Shown here: positions 1 through 5,917 of the stretch, piece by piece | How the letters are laid out: each line of letters starts with the position of its first letter | Position numbering within the stretch: position 1 is the first letter of the stretch | Assembly: GCA_004558865.1 (NCBI GenBank) | Contig: SFCY01000094.1 | Coordinates: 1-8,928 of the forward strand | Direction of reading: 5' to 3' | DNA: 8,928 nucleotides | From: Bacteroidales bacterium | Lineage (GTDB): Bacteria; Bacteroidota; Bacteroidia; Bacteroidales; Bacteroidaceae | Position numbers and translations under genes: made by a program | Notes under the pieces: generated by a model | Databases searched by the model: none | Told to the model about the DNA's origin: nothing | The model's input: the letters and a program-made list of their open reading frames with translations, nothing else

Positions 1-17
1 CGGTCGGTTCGCGGTTG

Positions 18-25
18 CAAACATA
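18..25 (-). promoter_or_regulatory. Possible leftward promoter -7 element
   Basis: Read on the minus strand this is TATGTTTG, a full match to the Bacteroidota -7 consensus TAnnTTTG. I see no good TTTG-like -33 element at the usual 19-21 bp distance. If used, transcription would start near the left edge and serve a gene outside the window, divergent from the NAD(P)HX repair operon. The call rests on an 8-base motif only. Confidence 0.35.
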
Positions 26-135
26 GTAACTATTTTCCTTCCCCTTTACATATAAACTTACCATGATTCCACGGAAAATATCCGCTGTGCCAGAAAACAG
101 GAAATCAAACTCTTTGCAGAAATATTTGCAGTCTT

Positions 136-168
136 GTTGTCTTATTTGCGGCATATTTTGTATTTTTG
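136..168 (+). promoter_or_regulatory. Promoter of the NAD(P)HX repair operon
   Basis: The -7 element TATTTTTG (161-168) fully matches TAnnTTTG. A weak -33 element, GTTG at 136-139, lies 21 bp upstream. Only four bases separate the -7 element from the ATG at 173, so the mRNA would start at or next to the start codon. The A/T-rich 1-172 stretch holds no gene that I can support. Confidence 0.6.
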
Positions 169-172
169 CATT

Positions 173-1690
173 ATGAAGATTTTTACGAGTACACAAATTC
201 ACGAATTGGACAGCTACACCATCGAGCACGAGCCCATACAGAGCATCGACCTCATGGAGCGCGCGGCAAAGGTTATGGCCCACGTCATCACGGAGCGATG
301 GAACAGTCAGACTCCCGTGGCAGTCTTCGCCGGGCCCGGAAACAACGGAGGCGACGCACTGGCCGTGGCAAGGCTCCTGGGCAAGGCCGACTACACCGTA
401 GACGTGTACCTGTTCAATATACACAACAAACTCTCCGACAACTGCGAGATCAACAAGAAACGGCTCTTGGAGGCCAACTGCCTGCACCAATTCACCGAGG
501 TGACCGTCAACTTCGACCTGCCAGAGCTGACAGCGCGCACGCTCGTGGTGGACGGACTCTTCGGCTCGGGGCTCAACAAGCCGTTGGCCGGAGGCTTTGC
601 CTCGCTGGTGAAATACATCAACCAAAGCCCCTCAAAGGTGGTGAGCCTCGACATACCCTCGGGACTGATGACGGAGGACAACACCAACAACATCTGGACC
701 AACATCGTGCAGGCCGACCTGACACTGACCCTGCAACAGCGGAAGCTCGCCATGATGCTTGCCGACTGCCAGCCATTCTTGGGCGAGGTGCGCGTGCTCG
801 ACATCAGACTCTCGCAAGACTACATCGACTCCACCGACACGCAGTTCGCCACCACCGAGGAGAACGACATGCGACGGATGCTGCGCCCGCGCGGCGACTT
901 CGCCCACAAGGGCATGATGGGCTATGCACTCATCGTGGCCGGGCAATACGGCATGGCGGGAGCCGCCGTGCTGGCCACCAAGGCCTGCCTGAGGAGCGGA
1001 GTGGGAAAGGTGGCCGTGGCCACTCCCCAACTCAACAACGTCATCATGCAAACCTGCGTGCCAGAGGCGGTGATGTTGCTCGACGCGGAGGACGCCTACT
1101 TCTCGGAGGCCATCGACACCGACGAGTTTGACGCCATGGCCATCGGCCCGGGACTGGGAATCAGGGAACAGACTTCCATAGCTCTCATATCACAGCTCAG
1201 GAGAGCCTCATGCCCCATCGTGGCCGACGCCGACGCCATCAACATCATAGCCAACCACAGGGCCTGGACACAACAGCTGCCACAGGGCATCATCCTCACG
1301 CCCCACCCCAAGGAGTTTGACCGACTGGCGGGCGCGACGCCCAACAGCGACTTCGACCGGCTGGCCAGGGCCATCGACATGGCCGAGAGGCTACAGGGAT
1401 ACATCATCCTCAAAGGCCACTACAGCGCGCTCTGCTGTCCCGACCGACACGTCGTCTTCAACACGACGGGCAACAGCGGAATGGCAACAGCCGGGGCCGG
1501 CGACGTGCTGACGGGAATCATCACAGGGCTGCTCGCCCGTGGCTACAACCGCAAGGAGGCCTGCCTCTTGGGCATGTACCTCCACGGACTGGCGGGCGAC
1601 ATCGCGGCCAAGACGGTGGGCAAGGAGAGCCTTATCGCCAGCGACATCGTGCGCTGCCTGCCCATGGCTTTTCAACGACTAAAAGAATAA
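173..1690 (+). CDS. nnrD: Bifunctional NAD(P)HX epimerase / ADP-dependent NAD(P)HX dehydratase
   Basis: This 505-residue enzyme repairs NADH and NADPH that have been damaged by hydration. The N-terminal YjeF-N domain (about 1-215) interconverts the R and S epimers of NAD(P)HX. It shows GPGNNGGDAL (54-63), DGLFGSGLNKPLAGG (127-141) and SLDIPSG (158-164). The C-terminal ribokinase-like carbohydrate-kinase domain (about 235-505) dehydrates S-NAD(P)HX using ADP. It shows IGPGLG (324-329), ADADAINII (351-359), LTPHPKEFDRLAG (375-387) and the signature GNSGMATAGAGDVLTG (433-448), whose Asp444 is the expected catalytic residue. Length fits the fused bacterial family. I chose the ATG at 173: the in-frame TTG at 134 lies upstream of the -7 element. 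Six bases separate it from the next gene, so the two are probably co-transcribed. Fused bacterial proteins of this kind are usually annotated nnrD or nnr. Confidence 0.96.
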   Translation: MKIFTSTQIHELDSYTIEHEPIQSIDLMERAAKVMAHVITERWNSQTPVAVFAGPGNNGGDALAVARLLGKADYTVDVYLFNIHNKLSDNCEINKKRLLEANCLHQFTEVTVNFDLPELTARTLVVDGLFGSGLNKPLAGGFASLVKYINQSPSKVVSLDIPSGLMTEDNTNNIWTNIVQADLTLTLQQRKLAMMLADCQPFLGEVRVLDIRLSQDYIDSTDTQFATTEENDMRRMLRPRGDFAHKGMMGYALIVAGQYGMAGAAVLATKACLRSGVGKVAVATPQLNNVIMQTCVPEAVMLLDAEDAYFSEAIDTDEFDAMAIGPGLGIREQTSIALISQLRRASCPIVADADAINIIANHRAWTQQLPQGIILTPHPKEFDRLAGATPNSDFDRLARAIDMAERLQGYIILKGHYSALCCPDRHVVFNTTGNSGMATAGAGDVLTGIITGLLARGYNRKEACLLGMYLHGLAGDIAAKTVGKESLIASDIVRCLPMAFQRLKE

Positions 1691-1696
1691 CCCAAT

Positions 1697-2740
1697 ATGT
1701 TCAGACGAATCATCACCCTCGGCCTCGCGGCCATGGCAGCCGGCCTGAGCTGGGCGCAACAGCCCGTGGAGGGACTGGCCTACTATCTGCCGCAGACCAC
1801 CGTGAAAGTGAGGCTGCTCGTGGAGCACACCACCTTCCAACCCGGACGGCTGGCCGTGTACGGGCAGCAGTTCCTGCGCCAACCCTGCGGCATGGAGCGG
1901 CAGGACAGCTACCGCATCTGCGGCGCGACGATGTATGCCGAGGCTCTGCCCGACACGGCGCGACGCTACGAGGTCAACCTGGACCGCAAGAAGAGCATCT
2001 TCACCATCGACTGCGACGAGAACGGAGTGCTGATGGCGGTCAACGACAAAGGGGCCAAGGCCTCCCTGCCCGCCCACTTCAAGCCCGCGCGACAGGCGCA
2101 GCCGTTGAACCCGGACAACTTCATGACGGCCGACATGCTGGCCGCGGGCTCAAACAGCAAACTGGCTGAGCTGGTGGCCCAAGAGATATTCGACATACGC
2201 GACGCGCGCAACCAAATCAGCCGGGGCGAGAGCGACCAGATGCCCAAGGACGGCGAACAGCTGAGACTGATGCTCAACGGACTCGACCAGCAGGAGACGG
2301 CTCTGCTGCAACTCTTCCGCGGTACGACGACTACGGACACCACGGAGACGGAAGTGGCGTTCATCCCCAAGAAGGACACGCCCAAACTCATCGCCTTCAG
2401 ATTCTCAAAACGATTGGGAATGCTCGATGCCGACGACCTGGGCGGCTCTCCTTATTATATTAATGTGGAGCAGCTCAATGATGTGGCTATGCCCGAGCTG
2501 CCCCCGTCGGACAAGAAAAAGGAGGAACCCGCACTCTTCATTGCCGTCCCCGCCAAAATCAGGGTCTCGTTGGGACTTCCCGCGCAACAGCCCATCTGCA
2601 CCAAGGAATTGTATGCGGCGCAGTTTGGCGACGTATACGGGTTGAGCACTGAACTCTTCTCCAAGAAGCAAATCACCCACCTGCGGCTGAATCCCGTCAC
2701 GGGTGTGGTGGAGCATCTTGAGGTGGAGCCAGTGAAATAA
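1697..2740 (+). CDS. Secreted DUF4831-like family protein
   Basis: A 347-residue protein of unknown function. Residues 1-20 form a Sec signal peptide: Arg-Arg at 3-4, a hydrophobic stretch, and likely cleavage after Ala20 (SWA-QQ). The mature protein should therefore be periplasmic or surface-exposed; there is no lipobox and no later membrane span. The start of the mature protein (EGLAYYLPQTTVKVRLLVEH, then TTFQPGRLAVYGQQFL) resembles what I know of the Bacteroidales family DUF4831. A charged DKKKEEPALF segment lies in the C-terminal third. It is the second gene of an operon with the NAD(P)HX repair enzyme, six bases downstream, and a strong terminator follows. The family name is from memory of the pattern, not a search. 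The operon suggests expression with a housekeeping enzyme but does not reveal the function. Confidence 0.85.
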   Translation: MFRRIITLGLAAMAAGLSWAQQPVEGLAYYLPQTTVKVRLLVEHTTFQPGRLAVYGQQFLRQPCGMERQDSYRICGATMYAEALPDTARRYEVNLDRKKSIFTIDCDENGVLMAVNDKGAKASLPAHFKPARQAQPLNPDNFMTADMLAAGSNSKLAELVAQEIFDIRDARNQISRGESDQMPKDGEQLRLMLNGLDQQETALLQLFRGTTTTDTTETEVAFIPKKDTPKLIAFRFSKRLGMLDADDLGGSPYYINVEQLNDVAMPELPPSDKKKEEPALFIAVPAKIRVSLGLPAQQPICTKELYAAQFGDVYGLSTELFSKKQITHLRLNPVTGVVEHLEVEPVK

Positions 2741-2772
2741 AGAATTAGACAATCCAAAAATATATCTACCTG

Positions 2773-2814
2773 GAGCCGACTACTGCGTGAGCAGTGGCCG
2801 GCTCAATTTTTTTT
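2773..2814 (+). terminator. Rho-independent terminator after the DUF4831-like gene
   Basis: A 14-position stem (2773-2786 with 2791-2804; one mismatch and one G-U pair) closes on a GTGA loop. It is followed by AATTTTTTTT (2805-2814). It begins 32 bases after the stop codon of the rightward operon. Confidence 0.9.
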
Positions 2815-2855
2815 GTACCCCCGCCACACAGGGCAGACCACAGAGAGAATCCATC

Positions 2856-2873
2856 CTGTGAGGGTCCTCACAG
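2856..2873. repeat. Short perfect hairpin
   Basis: CTGTGAG (2856-2862) pairs with CTCACAG (2867-2873) around a GGTC loop. AGGGC (2830-2834) and GCCCT (2873-2877) could form an outer stem. It lies in the gene-free stretch 2741-3030, between the rightward terminator and the end of the leftward small gene. No T-run follows on either strand. Confidence 0.6.
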
Positions 2874-2890
2874 CCCTAAGAGGTCGTAAC

Positions 2891-2989
2891 GCAATCACAC
2901 AACCACAGGGGCCAGGAGACCCACCCTACCCCCTCACTTCTCAGTGAAGGGTAGAGGTGGGTCTCCTGGCCCCTGCAGCGGATGATTGC
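2891..2989. repeat. Long inverted repeat, about 99 bases
   Basis: Two perfect 20-base arms (2906-2925 and 2956-2975) face each other. Inside, CTACCC (2926-2931) pairs with GGGTAG (2949-2954), and TCACT with AGTGA around a TCTC loop. Outside, GCAATCA (2891-2897) pairs with TGATTGC (2983-2989). Almost the whole segment can therefore fold into one long imperfect hairpin on either strand. No T-run follows it, so it is not a standard terminator. It lies 41 bases past the stop of the leftward gene at 3031 and may form that transcript's 3' end. Confidence 0.8.
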
Positions 2990-3030
2990 GGATTAAAGCA
3001 GCCATTTATGCTTTATGCATTGGGCTATAT

Positions 3031-3237
3031 TCACTTTTTCCGCTGCGATCGGCGGTTGGCACGCTGCTCACGGTATTTGGCCTTCTGGCGGGCGGAGCCA
3101 CTGCCATGGGCACCCGTGATGTATTGTTTCTTCTTGGCCTTCGTCTTCACCTTGCCGCCGCCTGGCTGACCACCTTTGGGCGCGCCACTGAAGACGATGC
3201 CGCTTTCGAGAATCTGGTCAAAATCGTCCATAATCAT
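3031..3237 (-). CDS. Small, very basic hypothetical protein
   Basis: A 68-residue protein that I do not recognise. The N-terminal part (MDDFDQILESGIVFSG) is acidic and probably helical. A glycine/proline linker (about 19-28) leads to a highly basic tail rich in Lys, Arg and Gln, ending RRSQRKK. Such a tail suggests contact with RNA, DNA or the ribosome, but that is inference. Codon use matches the neighbouring genes (G/C-rich third positions). The overlapping plus-strand frames give unnatural cysteine- and tryptophan-rich peptides, so the minus-strand reading is preferred. The ATG at 3237 and the ATG two codons later (3231) are equally possible starts. It lies 85 bases downstream of the AICAR transformylase gene on the same strand, with no clear terminator or strong promoter between, so the two may be co-transcribed. 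Confidence 0.7.
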   Translation of the reverse strand: MIMDDFDQILESGIVFSGAPKGGQPGGGKVKTKAKKKQYITGAHGSGSARQKAKYREQRANRRSQRKK

Positions 3238-3322
3238 TGTCTTGTTGTGTGATGTTCAGTATTGCCATGGGAGCTGCCTGGCAAAGAAGCCGACAGCCTG
3301 GAGACACGGGAGCAGCCCCACC

Positions 3323-4504
3323 TTAATGGTGGAACAGCCTCACACCCGTGAACGTCATGGCAATGCCATACTTGTCGCAAGTGTCGATGACGTTGTCGTC
3401 GCGTATGCTGCCTCCAGCCTGGGCGATGTAGCGCACACCGCTCTTGTGGGCGCGCTCTATGTTGTCGCCAAAGGGAAAGAAAGCGTCTGAGCCCAAGGCC
3501 ACATCCGTGTTCTTGGCTATCCAAGCCTTTTTCTCCCCACGCGTCATGGGCTCGGGCTTGCGGGTGAAGAACTGCTGCCAGACTCCCTCCTGCAGGAGGT
3601 CCTCCCACTCCTCGGACAGATACACGTTGATGCAGTTGTCGCGGTCGGCGCGGTGGATGCCCTCCTTGAAGGGAAGAGCCATCACCTTGGGACTCTGTCG
3701 CAGCCACCACTCATCGGCCTTGCTGCCGGCCAAGCGCGTGCAGTGGATTCGGCTCTGCTGTCCGGCGCCGATGCCGATGGCCTGGCCGTCCTTGACATAG
3801 CAGACGGAATTGCTCTGGGTATACTTCAGCGTGATGAGCGCGACAATCAGGTCGCGGCGGGCCTCGCTGGTGAAGTTCTTGTTCTTCGTGGGGATGTTGG
3901 CGAAGAGAGCGGGGTCGCTGAGGTCGACATCGTTGCGGCGCTGCTCAAAGGTGACGCCAAACACCTGCTTGCGCTCCACGGGGTCAGGCACATACGACGG
4001 GTCTATCTTGATGACATTGTAGGTGCCGCGACGCTTGGCCTTGAGAATCTGCAGGGCCTCGGGAGTATAGTCGGGCGCAATAACGCCGTCGCTCACCTCG
4101 CGCTTGATGAGCCGGGCTGTGGCCTCGTCGCAGGTGTCACTCAAGGCGCAGAAGTCGCCGTAGGAACACATGCGGTCGGCGCCGCGCGCACGGGCGTAGG
4201 CCGAGGCCAAGGGAGTAAGTTCAAAGTCGACATCGTCGACGAAATAGATCTTCTTCAGCGTCTCGTCCAACTTGAGGCCGATGGCAGCCCCCGCGGGACT
4301 CACATGCTTGAAGCTGGCGGCGGCGGGCATTCCCGTGGCGGCCTTGAGCTCCTTCACGAGTTGCCAGCTGTTGAGGGCATCGAGAAAGTTGATGTAGCCG
4401 GGACGGCCGTTCAGCACTTCCACTGGGAGCTCGCCATTCTCCATAAAGATGCGGGCGGGCTTTTGGTTCGGATTGCATCCGTACTTCAATGTTATCTCTT
4501 TCAT
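3323..4504 (-). CDS. purH: Stand-alone AICAR transformylase (PurH C-terminal domain only)
   Basis: This 393-residue enzyme is phosphoribosylaminoimidazolecarboxamide formyltransferase. It transfers a formyl group from 10-formyltetrahydrofolate to AICAR, giving FAICAR, the penultimate step of IMP synthesis. The catalytic Lys66-His67 pair sits in SFKHVSPAGAA (64-74). Other signatures are SDGVIAP (138-144), KYTQSNSVCY (227-236), GIGAGQQSRIHCTRLAG (244-260), SDAFFPF (339-345) and the C-terminal RLFHH. Usual bacterial PurH is about 510-530 residues and carries an N-terminal IMP cyclohydrolase domain, absent here. The ATG is followed directly by family sequence, so this is a natural short form like the clostridial stand-alone enzymes, not a truncation. 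FAICAR cyclisation must be encoded elsewhere. A -7 element (4529-4536) precedes it. The purH symbol covers only this half of the bifunctional protein. Confidence 0.94.
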   Translation of the reverse strand: MKEITLKYGCNPNQKPARIFMENGELPVEVLNGRPGYINFLDALNSWQLVKELKAATGMPAAASFKHVSPAGAAIGLKLDETLKKIYFVDDVDFELTPLASAYARARGADRMCSYGDFCALSDTCDEATARLIKREVSDGVIAPDYTPEALQILKAKRRGTYNVIKIDPSYVPDPVERKQVFGVTFEQRRNDVDLSDPALFANIPTKNKNFTSEARRDLIVALITLKYTQSNSVCYVKDGQAIGIGAGQQSRIHCTRLAGSKADEWWLRQSPKVMALPFKEGIHRADRDNCINVYLSEEWEDLLQEGVWQQFFTRKPEPMTRGEKKAWIAKNTDVALGSDAFFPFGDNIERAHKSGVRYIAQAGGSIRDDNVIDTCDKYGIAMTFTGVRLFHH

Positions 4505-4528
4505 TAGGAAGGAATTTGTTTCTTATTG

Positions 4529-4536
4529 CAAAAGTA
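4529..4536 (-). promoter_or_regulatory. Promoter -7 element of the AICAR transformylase gene
   Basis: On the minus strand this reads TACTTTTG, a full TAnnTTTG match, 24 bases upstream of the ATG at 4504. No convincing TTTG is visible at the -33 position. The mRNA leader would be short, under 20 bases. Confidence 0.6.
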
Positions 4537-4556
4537 CGAAAATAATGCGACTTGGC

Positions 4557-4587
4557 GTTGCCATATCATTTGTTTTTCGTAATTTTG
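4557..4587 (+). promoter_or_regulatory. Promoter of the small HTH-like gene
   Basis: GTTG (4557-4560), a 19-bp spacer and TAATTTTG (4580-4587) fit the Bacteroidota promoter pattern. The expected start is about 20 bases before the ATG at 4615. The promoter is divergent from that of the AICAR transformylase gene, whose -7 element is 43 bp away. Confidence 0.65.
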
Positions 4588-4614
4588 CACCAGATTTAAT
4601 TATCGTTGTATGTT

Positions 4615-4818
4615 ATGAAGAAAGTGACACTCGATCACCACTTCAGCTTTTCCTCCATGAAGAGAGTAGAGTCGATACTGAGTGGCAGGGAGAAGCCCTC
4701 CAAGCAGACACTCAACCGACTGGCCTTGCTGGCGGGATTCCAGTCATGGGAAGACTTAAAGGACGCCCTCAACGGTGACGCCGACGCGAGTCTCAACTAC
4801 GAGGAGAGCGAGAAATGA
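4615..4818 (+). CDS. Small HTH-like module protein
   Basis: A 67-residue soluble protein with no signal or membrane segment. The central part (about 29-51, PSKQTLNRLALLAGFQSWEDLKDAL) follows a pattern I associate with a small helical module in Bacteroidota: 'TLn-Lalf-Gy-sWedF'. There it is usually the N-terminal part of longer predicted regulators or membrane proteins; here it stands alone. DNA or protein binding is possible but unproven. The tail (about 54-67) is acidic (DADASLNYEESEK). The ATG at 4615 is chosen over the in-frame TTG at 4606 because ATG is usual and a good promoter lies 28 bases upstream. The gene is single, divergent from the AICAR transformylase gene and convergent with rplS. 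Confidence 0.75.
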   Translation: MKKVTLDHHFSFSSMKRVESILSGREKPSKQTLNRLALLAGFQSWEDLKDALNGDADASLNYEESEK

Positions 4819-4848
4819 AGGACACCTAAGGACATTAAGAAAAGGACT

Positions 4849-5009
4849 ATCCGCAATCATCCTTCTGCATGGGGGAGGAAGCGCGCCGTGGCCTGCCCCA
4901 CCCAGCCCTACCCTACCTGCAGCTGGGTGCGCGCGCGCCCTTTGTTTGGGGCGTCGGGCTTCACCTCCATTCTCATGGAGTGGCAAGGGTGGATGGTCTA
5001 AGACCCGAC
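4849..5009. other. GC-rich structured spacer with several hairpins
   Basis: No gene is supported here. Visible pairings are CACCCAGC (4899-4906) with GCTGGGTG (4922-4929); GCGCGC near 4881-4886 with the GC run at 4931-4938; CTCCAT (4965-4970) with ATGGAG (4975-4980) around TCTC; and GTCGGG (4953-4958) with CCCGAC (5004-5009). Positions 4928-4938 are a strictly alternating purine/pyrimidine run. The left end carries a 14-bp sequence also found at 2980-2993 on the other strand. The segment belongs to the 3' side of the 4615-4818 transcript. Confidence 0.5.
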
Positions 5010-5015
5010 CCATAC

Positions 5016-5056
5016 AAAAAGAACTCAGCCGCGGTGATACGGCTGAGTTCTTTTTT
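5016..5056. terminator. Bidirectional terminator between the small gene and rplS
   Basis: A perfect 16-bp stem (5016-5031 with 5040-5055) has an eight-base loop. A-runs on the left and T-runs on the right put a U-tract after the hairpin on either strand. It lies 26 bases beyond the rplS stop codon and also ends the convergent rightward transcript. Confidence 0.92.
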
Positions 5057-5081
5057 CGCCTTGTCAAGACATCCGTCTGAA

Positions 5082-5447
5082 TTATTGGGCTTTGGCAGCA
5101 ACGGTACGCTTCTCCTGAATGCGGGCCTTCTTGCCAGTGAGCTTGCGCAGATAGTAAAGCTTGGCGCGGCGCACCTTGCCATGCTTGTTCACTTCGATGC
5201 TCTCGATGTTGGGCGAAGATATGGGGAAGATACGCTCCACACCCACTGTGCCGGACATCTTGCGCACGGTGAAACGCTTCTTGTCTCCGTGACCCGTAAT
5301 TTTGATAACAATGCCGCGATAAAGCTGGATACGCTGCTTGTTACCCTCGACGATTTTGTAAGCGACAGTCACAGTGTCACCTGCTCTGAACTCAGGATAC
5401 TGCTTGCCGGTTGCAAATGCTTCCTCAGCAACTTTAATTAAATCCAT
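5082..5447 (-). CDS. rplS: 50S ribosomal protein L19
   Basis: L19 is a 121-residue component of the large ribosomal subunit, located at the 30S-50S interface. The sequence is typical: FRAGDTVTVAYKIVEGNKQRIQLYRGIVIKI near residues 20-50, then the basic segment FTVRKMSGTVGVERIFP, and a C-terminal KVRRAKLYYLRKLTGKKARI. Length matches the family (about 115-120). The frame stays open to 5510, but the ATG at 5447 begins the family sequence (MDLIKVAEEAF), so it is the start. The gene is single here, not in the rpsP-rimM-trmD-rplS operon known from Proteobacteria. It has its own near-consensus promoter, a leader of about 80 bases and its own terminator. Confidence 0.97.
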   Translation of the reverse strand: MDLIKVAEEAFATGKQYPEFRAGDTVTVAYKIVEGNKQRIQLYRGIVIKITGHGDKKRFTVRKMSGTVGVERIFPISSPNIESIEVNKHGKVRRAKLYYLRKLTGKKARIQEKRTVAAKAQ

Positions 5448-5535
5448 TTTTGTTTGATTAAAAATTGTTTGTCGTTCCAACTCAACATGGTATGGCGACT
5501 CGTCCGTCAACCAGCGGTTAAGCCGAAAAGCGGTG

Positions 5536-5567
5536 CAAAGTTACTAACTTTTTGGTAATTGGCCAAA
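5536..5567 (-). promoter_or_regulatory. Strong consensus promoter of rplS
   Basis: On the minus strand, TTTG (5564-5567), a 20-bp spacer and TAACTTTG (5536-5543) match the Bacteroidota consensus at every defined position. This suits a highly expressed ribosomal protein gene. The -7 element is also half of a palindrome, AAAGTTA-C-TAACTTT (5537-5551). Confidence 0.85.
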
Positions 5568-5791
5568 TACATGGTGAGTTTTCTTCGATGGACGGGTTGA
5601 AAAAGCATGCAGACTTCATCCTGCGACTATCATGGGCAGGCTTGACAAGCAAAGTGCCGAGCTAACCCAACCATGAGGCTGTTGCCCATGCACCACCGCA
5701 CGCAGGAGAGAGATTCTCCACAACAGCGACGAAGCCTAACGTGCGGATTGTTTTTTGTCGGTTTTCAACCCGAGGTTAAGAGAAAAATTGC
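5568..5791. other. Gene-free stretch with a terminator-like fold
   Basis: I find no convincing gene between the rplS promoter and the next promoter. On the plus strand CCGCACG (5696-5702) pairs with CGTGCGG (5740-5746), with an inner GGAGA/TCTCC hairpin (5705-5719). ATTGTTTTTTG (5747-5757) follows, which resembles the end of a rightward transcript. GGGTT (5595-5599) can pair with AACCC (5664-5668), and GCTTGACAAGC lies between them. A small RNA is possible, but I see no clear promoter for it. Confidence 0.3.
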
Positions 5792-5799
5792 TACCTTTG
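5792..5799 (+). promoter_or_regulatory. Promoter -7 element of the split 5'-nucleotidase operon
   Basis: TACCTTTG is a full match to TAnnTTTG; no clear -33 TTTG is visible. Transcription from here gives a leader of about 110 bases before the ATG at 5918. The leader contains a weak hairpin (5846-5851 with 5862-5867) and a 21-codon open frame starting at 5819. Confidence 0.65.
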
Positions 5800-5917
5800 C
5801 AGAAGACAATCAGGAGGCATGGCTTACCCGCCGTGCAAGAATGTGCGGAGGAGGACTCCGACCTCCGACAACAAAATCTGTTGATATTAGTTATATAGAA
5901 TACAACCGACGCGAAAT

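Noticed and set aside
166..1131. A 321-codon plus-strand frame inside the NAD(P)HX repair gene
   Set aside because: Its product is almost entirely Arg, Gly, His and Gln, the typical out-of-frame reading of a GC-rich gene.
2957..3252. Plus-strand frames opposite the small basic gene
   Set aside because: Their products are Cys/Trp/Phe-rich and start inside the long inverted repeat; the minus-strand frame has codon use like the neighbours.
3653..4507. A 284-codon open frame on the plus strand across most of the AICAR transformylase gene
   Set aside because: It is exactly antisense to a protein with clear family motifs. Its product is a low-complexity Gly/Ala/Val/Leu-rich sequence, an effect of G/C-rich third codon positions.
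5580..5720. Cobalamin riboswitch, read on the minus strand
   Set aside because: A short AGTC-GCAGGAT-like piece resembles the 3' core, but the other conserved boxes are missing and rplS already has its own promoter downstream of it.
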